Source: Skeletonema tropicum
Lineage: Eukaryota > Bacillariophyta > Thalassiosirophyceae > Thalassiosirales > Thalassiosiraceae
NCBI GenBank assembly: GCA_037178625.1
Contig: CM074131.1
Location: 2,852,001-2,916,000, forward strand
Reading direction: 5' to 3'
DNA length: 64,000 bases
The notes below the pieces were generated by a model that did not search any database, had not been told where the DNA came from, and worked only from the letters and a program-made list of their open reading frames with translations. Positions 60,484 through 64,000 of the stretch are shown piece by piece. Made by a program: the position numbers and the translations under genes. The stretch's first letter is position 1. Each line of letters starts with the position of its first letter.

Positions 60484-62763
60484 ATGAAGACCTGTCTAAC
60501 AGCAGCATTACTGTCTGCTCAGGCATCTGCATTCATTGCACCATCATATCATCAGCAGATACGTACAACATTCAGCTCCACTACCACCAGCACCGCCAGC
60601 ACATCATTTCACGCAAAGCGAAAGAAACGAGATGAATCTTCCGACGAAAGCTGGTACGATGACGTAGGTGATAATGCCTCCCCAGAGGAAGTCTTTTGGC
60701 AAGAGATGGAGCGACGTCGCTTAATTAGTCAAAGTGGAGTTGATAATAGTGAAGGCATGTCACCAATTGATATGGTGGGAAAGATGGATGACACATCGAA
60801 ACGACTTGTATCACGGAGTGGTATAAACGATTCATCATCATCGTTATCGTCTCCTTCATCCTCAATGACATCGGCAATGGCATCTCAATCGTATACAGAG
60901 GATGATTACGTAGGTCCTGGTTCCTCAAATGCCATGTCAATGAAAAATCCAGGAGTTACCGTAGCCGAAGAGCGTAATGCCGAGGCAACACTTGCCTCTT
61001 ATGCAGCCTTCGCCGTAGAAGATAATTATCTATATGATGACGAAGATGAGGATGAAATGATGAAATCGGCTGGATTGTTACGGAATGATCCATCCTTATG
61101 GCAGGGTGAAGACCCAACGTTGGAAGAAGAGAATGCAGAATTGGACAAACAGTTGGATGAATGGGAGAGAGAGTTGATGGGGGATGGAGTAGATGGGAGT
61201 GTTGTGGGTGGATCTAGTCCCTACTTTGATGCGACATTGTCCGATGAGCCATGGGATCGATATGGCAATGCAGATCCAGATAATGATACGTCTTTTAAGA
61301 AGGAGCTGGAACGCAAAATGAAAATGATTGCCAAGAATGCGAAAGAACTTACATTGGATTATGAAGATGATCATCCTGAAGAGGCTGCGATGGATGCTGA
61401 GGAAGAAGAGGAGGAGTATGTGAAATCTCTATCCTCTATTTCCATCACTTCGCCACGATTGGAAAATGCAGCTGTGAACCCCAAATCGGAGGCATTCTTC
61501 AAACGCCCTCCAGACGAATTACAGGGGTACGATACAATGTGGGTTGCGGCCATTGATGATCCCTGTATTCAAAATTTGTATGGAATATTTGGTAACTACG
61601 GAATCCAATTTGCAGATAACTTTGGTGATTGGGAAGATGGAACAGAAGAGGACAGCCAACGCTCCATTGAGGACATTGCAAGTTACAAGGCACGCAAGGT
61701 GTTTCAGGTAACTGGACTGCCGTGTATTGCTAGCCGTACATCATTTGAGGTGGAACCGGTTCGTCCAGAAGATATGGTGGATAAGAGTGACAATCGCGTG
61801 CCAGGCCCCGGAGGAAAGAAGGGGAAGAATCAGAGCCAAACAAAAAGTCCAAGGGCTGTGACTGGATACAGGTTCAATAATATCGGAGAGCACGTAGATC
61901 GTGTTGTTCAAGCACTCCTTCCCTTTTCCGAACCGACACGAGTTACTCGCTTCCGTTCTTGCGTGTGTTTCTATGATGGTGAAATTGAGATTTTCGAGTA
62001 TGGCGAACTAGATTGCGACATTTACTTTTCCGGATCAGCGAGGACTTTCATTCCTATGTCCTCGGCAATCAATTCAATGTTGAAGTCTTGCGAACTTGCT
62101 CTTGATCTTCAATATCAGAAGTGGTTATTCTCCAAAGTGAATACTGCGACTGGAGGATATTCCAGTGATGCAGGTATCAAATTGAGAGACCGCGTGTTGA
62201 AAGAGGCGAAGGTGTTGCCAAATGATATAATTGATGTTTCATCGTTCATGGATGCATTTGTAGACGTCGATTTAATGGACCAATGTGGAAAGGATTTGGC
62301 AGAACGTTTCATCAAAGTGAAGCCGTCAAAGATATTAACAGTAGCAACGACTGGGTTGGTAATCGCGATACCCATGGCGAAGTATCTGCAGGTGCCGCTT
62401 GTGTATGCGAGGAAGCAAAGATCAGTCGTCATGGCCGATACCTTCGATGCAGGGTACAATAGCAAGACAATCGGGCAGGATAGACAGCTACTTGTGAGCA
62501 AAGATCATATTGATGAAGAAGATCGTGTGCTGATTGTTGACGATTTCCTTTCGAGTGGATCCAGTCAGGAGGCATTGCTTCGTATCGTCTCAGAAGCGGG
62601 CGCCACTGCAGTAGGTGTGGGTGTAGTGCTCGAGAAAGAGTACGAAGCAGGCAGAGTGAGTCTGAGTGGATATGAACTGCCAGTTGAATCGGTGGTGAGG
62701 ATAATTTCAGTTAGTGAGGGTGTCATTCAGCTACACGAAGATGTCGGATACGCCAAAATGTAA
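60484..62763 (+). CDS. Plastid-targeted protein with C-terminal xanthine-phosphoribosyltransferase-like domain
   Basis: A single exon of 759 residues. The first ~20 residues are a signal peptide ending in QASAFIAP, the ASAF motif that directs diatom proteins into the complex plastid. A Ser/Thr-rich transit-like region follows. Residues ~40-300 are acidic and low-complexity. Residues ~340-560 form a folded but unrecognised domain (PCIQNLYGIFGNYGIQFADN; RVTRFRSCVCFYDGEIEIFE). From ~565 the sequence follows bacterial Xpt: LRDRVLKEAKVLP, DQCGKDLAERFIKVKPSKIL, VPLVYARKQRS, the PRPP-binding loop VLIVDDFLSSGSSQEA and GVGVVLEKEYEAGR. Salvage of xanthine or another purine in the plastid is inferred. 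The N-terminal half is unlike stand-alone PRTs. Confidence 0.8.
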   Translation: MKTCLTAALLSAQASAFIAPSYHQQIRTTFSSTTTSTASTSFHAKRKKRDESSDESWYDDVGDNASPEEVFWQEMERRRLISQSGVDNSEGMSPIDMVGKMDDTSKRLVSRSGINDSSSSLSSPSSSMTSAMASQSYTEDDYVGPGSSNAMSMKNPGVTVAEERNAEATLASYAAFAVEDNYLYDDEDEDEMMKSAGLLRNDPSLWQGEDPTLEEENAELDKQLDEWERELMGDGVDGSVVGGSSPYFDATLSDEPWDRYGNADPDNDTSFKKELERKMKMIAKNAKELTLDYEDDHPEEAAMDAEEEEEEYVKSLSSISITSPRLENAAVNPKSEAFFKRPPDELQGYDTMWVAAIDDPCIQNLYGIFGNYGIQFADNFGDWEDGTEEDSQRSIEDIASYKARKVFQVTGLPCIASRTSFEVEPVRPEDMVDKSDNRVPGPGGKKGKNQSQTKSPRAVTGYRFNNIGEHVDRVVQALLPFSEPTRVTRFRSCVCFYDGEIEIFEYGELDCDIYFSGSARTFIPMSSAINSMLKSCELALDLQYQKWLFSKVNTATGGYSSDAGIKLRDRVLKEAKVLPNDIIDVSSFMDAFVDVDLMDQCGKDLAERFIKVKPSKILTVATTGLVIAIPMAKYLQVPLVYARKQRSVVMADTFDAGYNSKTIGQDRQLLVSKDHIDEEDRVLIVDDFLSSGSSQEALLRIVSEAGATAVGVGVVLEKEYEAGRVSLSGYELPVESVVRIISVSEGVIQLHEDVGYAKM

Positions 62764-62800
62764 ATAGATATAGATTCTAATCAATTCATAGGATTGGGTT

Positions 62801-62837
62801 GATACCCTTAGATGCTACGTTATTCATCCCTTCAGAA
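62801..62837 (+). repeat. 37-bp dispersed element, copy 2
   Basis: Partner of 3648-3684 (three differences in 37). It occupies most of the 79-bp gap between the convergent PRT and SUMO-like genes, so here it is part of both 3' regions. Confidence 0.6.
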
Positions 62838-62842
62838 ACTTT

Positions 62843-63934
62843 CTATACGTTGTGACGATCCGCATTGTTGCAGCAGACGCATCGTTTATACTTGAAATCT
62901 TGCACAGGGATGGCATCGATGATATCAAAGTGTTTCATCTGGAGTGACATGGGAGTTTCGAAGCCGTAGAGGCGTTTGCCTTTGAACATGTACACATAGT
63001 CTGTTTCATCGCCGTCGTCGTTGACCAAATCATTCAGCGCTTTCGTCATTGGTTCAGTCTGGTTAGCAGCGCAGAAAAGATGAAACGGGGACGAGTCTGA
63101 ACCCCTTTTCTTGACCTCGATCAAGATTTCATCGTTACACAACCCAAACATGACATCGGTGAAAGGAGCCCAACGAAGCCCCAAAGCAGTATCATTTGGA
63201 TTGATTACTTCGTGCGTTCGGTAGTTGAGGAACGTCGCAGATGCAATCGTCTCTGGATCAACCGGATCTCCAGAGTTAGCATTAACATATTCCTCAAATG
63301 CCGATACGAGTGGATTAGATCTTTGAATGAGTTGTACGATGCTTGTAGGGTGCGTGCTACGAGGTTCCCACTTTATTCCATCATCACCCACTCCGAGAAT
63401 GGAAACACTTGTGATGTTCCAAAGCTTTTCGTCGAATTCTGACCCGAAAGTCCTTTTTACTGCTTCGAATGTGGCCTTTTCTCGGTCATAGTCGTCCTCC
63501 TTTTCACATACAATCAATTCTTTACCCCCAAAATCATGCCCGCAGAGGAGTTTCATGTCAGCTTGATAATCGTCAGACAATTCGTGCGCTTCAATCATGA
63601 GCACAACTGGAGTGCAGGGGAGCAATTTGTTCTCCCAATCTTGCATCTCCCTCTTTACTTGGAGAAACTGTTTGTAGGCCTTTACAGTATTTGCGTCGAC
63701 TTCTTCCCAACCACTCTCCTCCACTGTTCGTTTGATGAGAGCATCGGAATTTTGCTCCCACCAAGCATCAATCTTCTTCTGGACTGCCTTTGTGACGCCG
63801 GCGCTCTTCTTGTCGTCCTCTCCTTTGCCTTTGGTACTCACACCGCCGCCACTCTTCTTTTTTGCCCCTCCTCTTCCACCATTACTGCGTGAATTTTGTT
63901 TATTCGAGGAGGCATTTTCTACGGAAAGGAGCAT
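62843..63934 (-). CDS. Protein with C-terminal SUMO/Rad60-SLD-like domain
   Basis: A single exon of 363 residues. The N-terminus is Ser/Gly/Lys-rich (GGRGGAKKKSGGGVSTKG), likely a nuclear signal. Residues ~45-255 are unrecognised (IDAWWEQNSDALIKRTVEES; LWNITSVSILGVGDDGIKWE). From about residue 270 a beta-grasp pattern is visible: EILIEVKKRG, FHLFCAANQTEPMTKALNDL, then YVYMFKGKRLYGFETPMSLQ and KHFDIIDAIPV. The last block matches the SUMO pattern F-G-R....TP..L.M...D.I. There is no diglycine end: the protein ends with a Cys-rich tail (RCVCCNNADRHNV). It is thus a SUMO-like-domain protein, such as those of the Rad60/NIP45 type, rather than a conjugated modifier. The gene is convergent with the PRT gene. 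Confidence 0.65.
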   Translation of the reverse strand: MLLSVENASSNKQNSRSNGGRGGAKKKSGGGVSTKGKGEDDKKSAGVTKAVQKKIDAWWEQNSDALIKRTVEESGWEEVDANTVKAYKQFLQVKREMQDWENKLLPCTPVVLMIEAHELSDDYQADMKLLCGHDFGGKELIVCEKEDDYDREKATFEAVKRTFGSEFDEKLWNITSVSILGVGDDGIKWEPRSTHPTSIVQLIQRSNPLVSAFEEYVNANSGDPVDPETIASATFLNYRTHEVINPNDTALGLRWAPFTDVMFGLCNDEILIEVKKRGSDSSPFHLFCAANQTEPMTKALNDLVNDDGDETDYVYMFKGKRLYGFETPMSLQMKHFDIIDAIPVQDFKYKRCVCCNNADRHNV

Positions 63935-64000
63935 TCCGAAATGAGAGCGCGTTGATTAAAGTGAGCAAGATGATGCGACGAATAAACACTCAGAGTTCGG

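Noticed and set aside
1..64000. Bacterial-style operons, Shine-Dalgarno sites, tRNA or rRNA genes
   Set aside because: Introns, gene families and spacing are eukaryotic. No rRNA or cloverleaf was recognised on reading both strands, though a tRNA-finding program could not be run.

Overview
This is nuclear DNA of a eukaryote, most likely a centric diatom of the Thalassiosira type. Short GT-AG introns (about 80-190 nt) interrupt some genes while many others are single long exons. Low-complexity N/Q/S/D runs are common. One protein begins with a signal peptide followed by the diatom plastid-import signature (QASAFIAP). TPR/MYND and SHAQKYF-Myb proteins are also typical of diatoms. The species call is an inference, because no search could be run.

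Positions 1-37.6 kb form a compact array of mostly single-copy housekeeping genes on both strands. In order they are: the DCB-HUS-Sec7 part of a GBF1/GNOM-type Arf-GEF (cut by the left edge); two decayed gene relics; a TPR-MYND gene with an in-frame TAG; a TRP/polycystin-like channel; a kinesin-13 with an apparent 1-nt frameshift; an unknown low-complexity protein; an NTT-like transporter; another unknown protein; a large WD40 coat-like protein; a three-exon GT90 glycosyltransferase; a four-exon long-chain acyl-CoA synthetase; SF3A2; POLD2; a nucleostemin-type GTPase; SNU13; a SHAQKYF Myb factor; and phosphopantothenoylcysteine synthetase (PPCS). No operons are implied. Several pairs are divergent and share promoters.

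From 37.65 to about 55 kb there is a ~9 kb tandem segmental duplication. Each unit carries a minus-strand gene whose 5' exons encode two copine-like C2A-C2B pairs without a vWA domain. These lead into a giant A/E/K/R-rich helix built from a 57-bp (19-residue) repeat. Only copy A keeps the long membrane-associated C-terminus. Copy B ends in a fused, degraded third unit. Both copies show 1-nt frameshifts inside the repeat. Copy B has a 205-bp MITE-like insertion in its promoter that copy A lacks.

From 54.9 to 59.9 kb lies an array of about 26 monomers of a ~186-bp satellite. Part of it is organised in a 1,277-bp, seven-monomer higher-order repeat. A single monomer sits at the matching place upstream of copy A, so the array may have been seeded by the duplication. 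One monomer is split by a 328-bp A-tailed insertion with perfect 13-bp target-site duplications and several perfect hairpins: a retroposed, highly structured RNA, SINE-like in form. This satellite plus structured retroelement is the most unusual part of the window.

The last 4 kb return to single-copy genes: a plastid-targeted protein ending in a xanthine-phosphoribosyltransferase-like domain, and a convergent gene for a protein with a SUMO-like C-terminus. A 37-bp element between them recurs almost unchanged 59 kb away near the left end.
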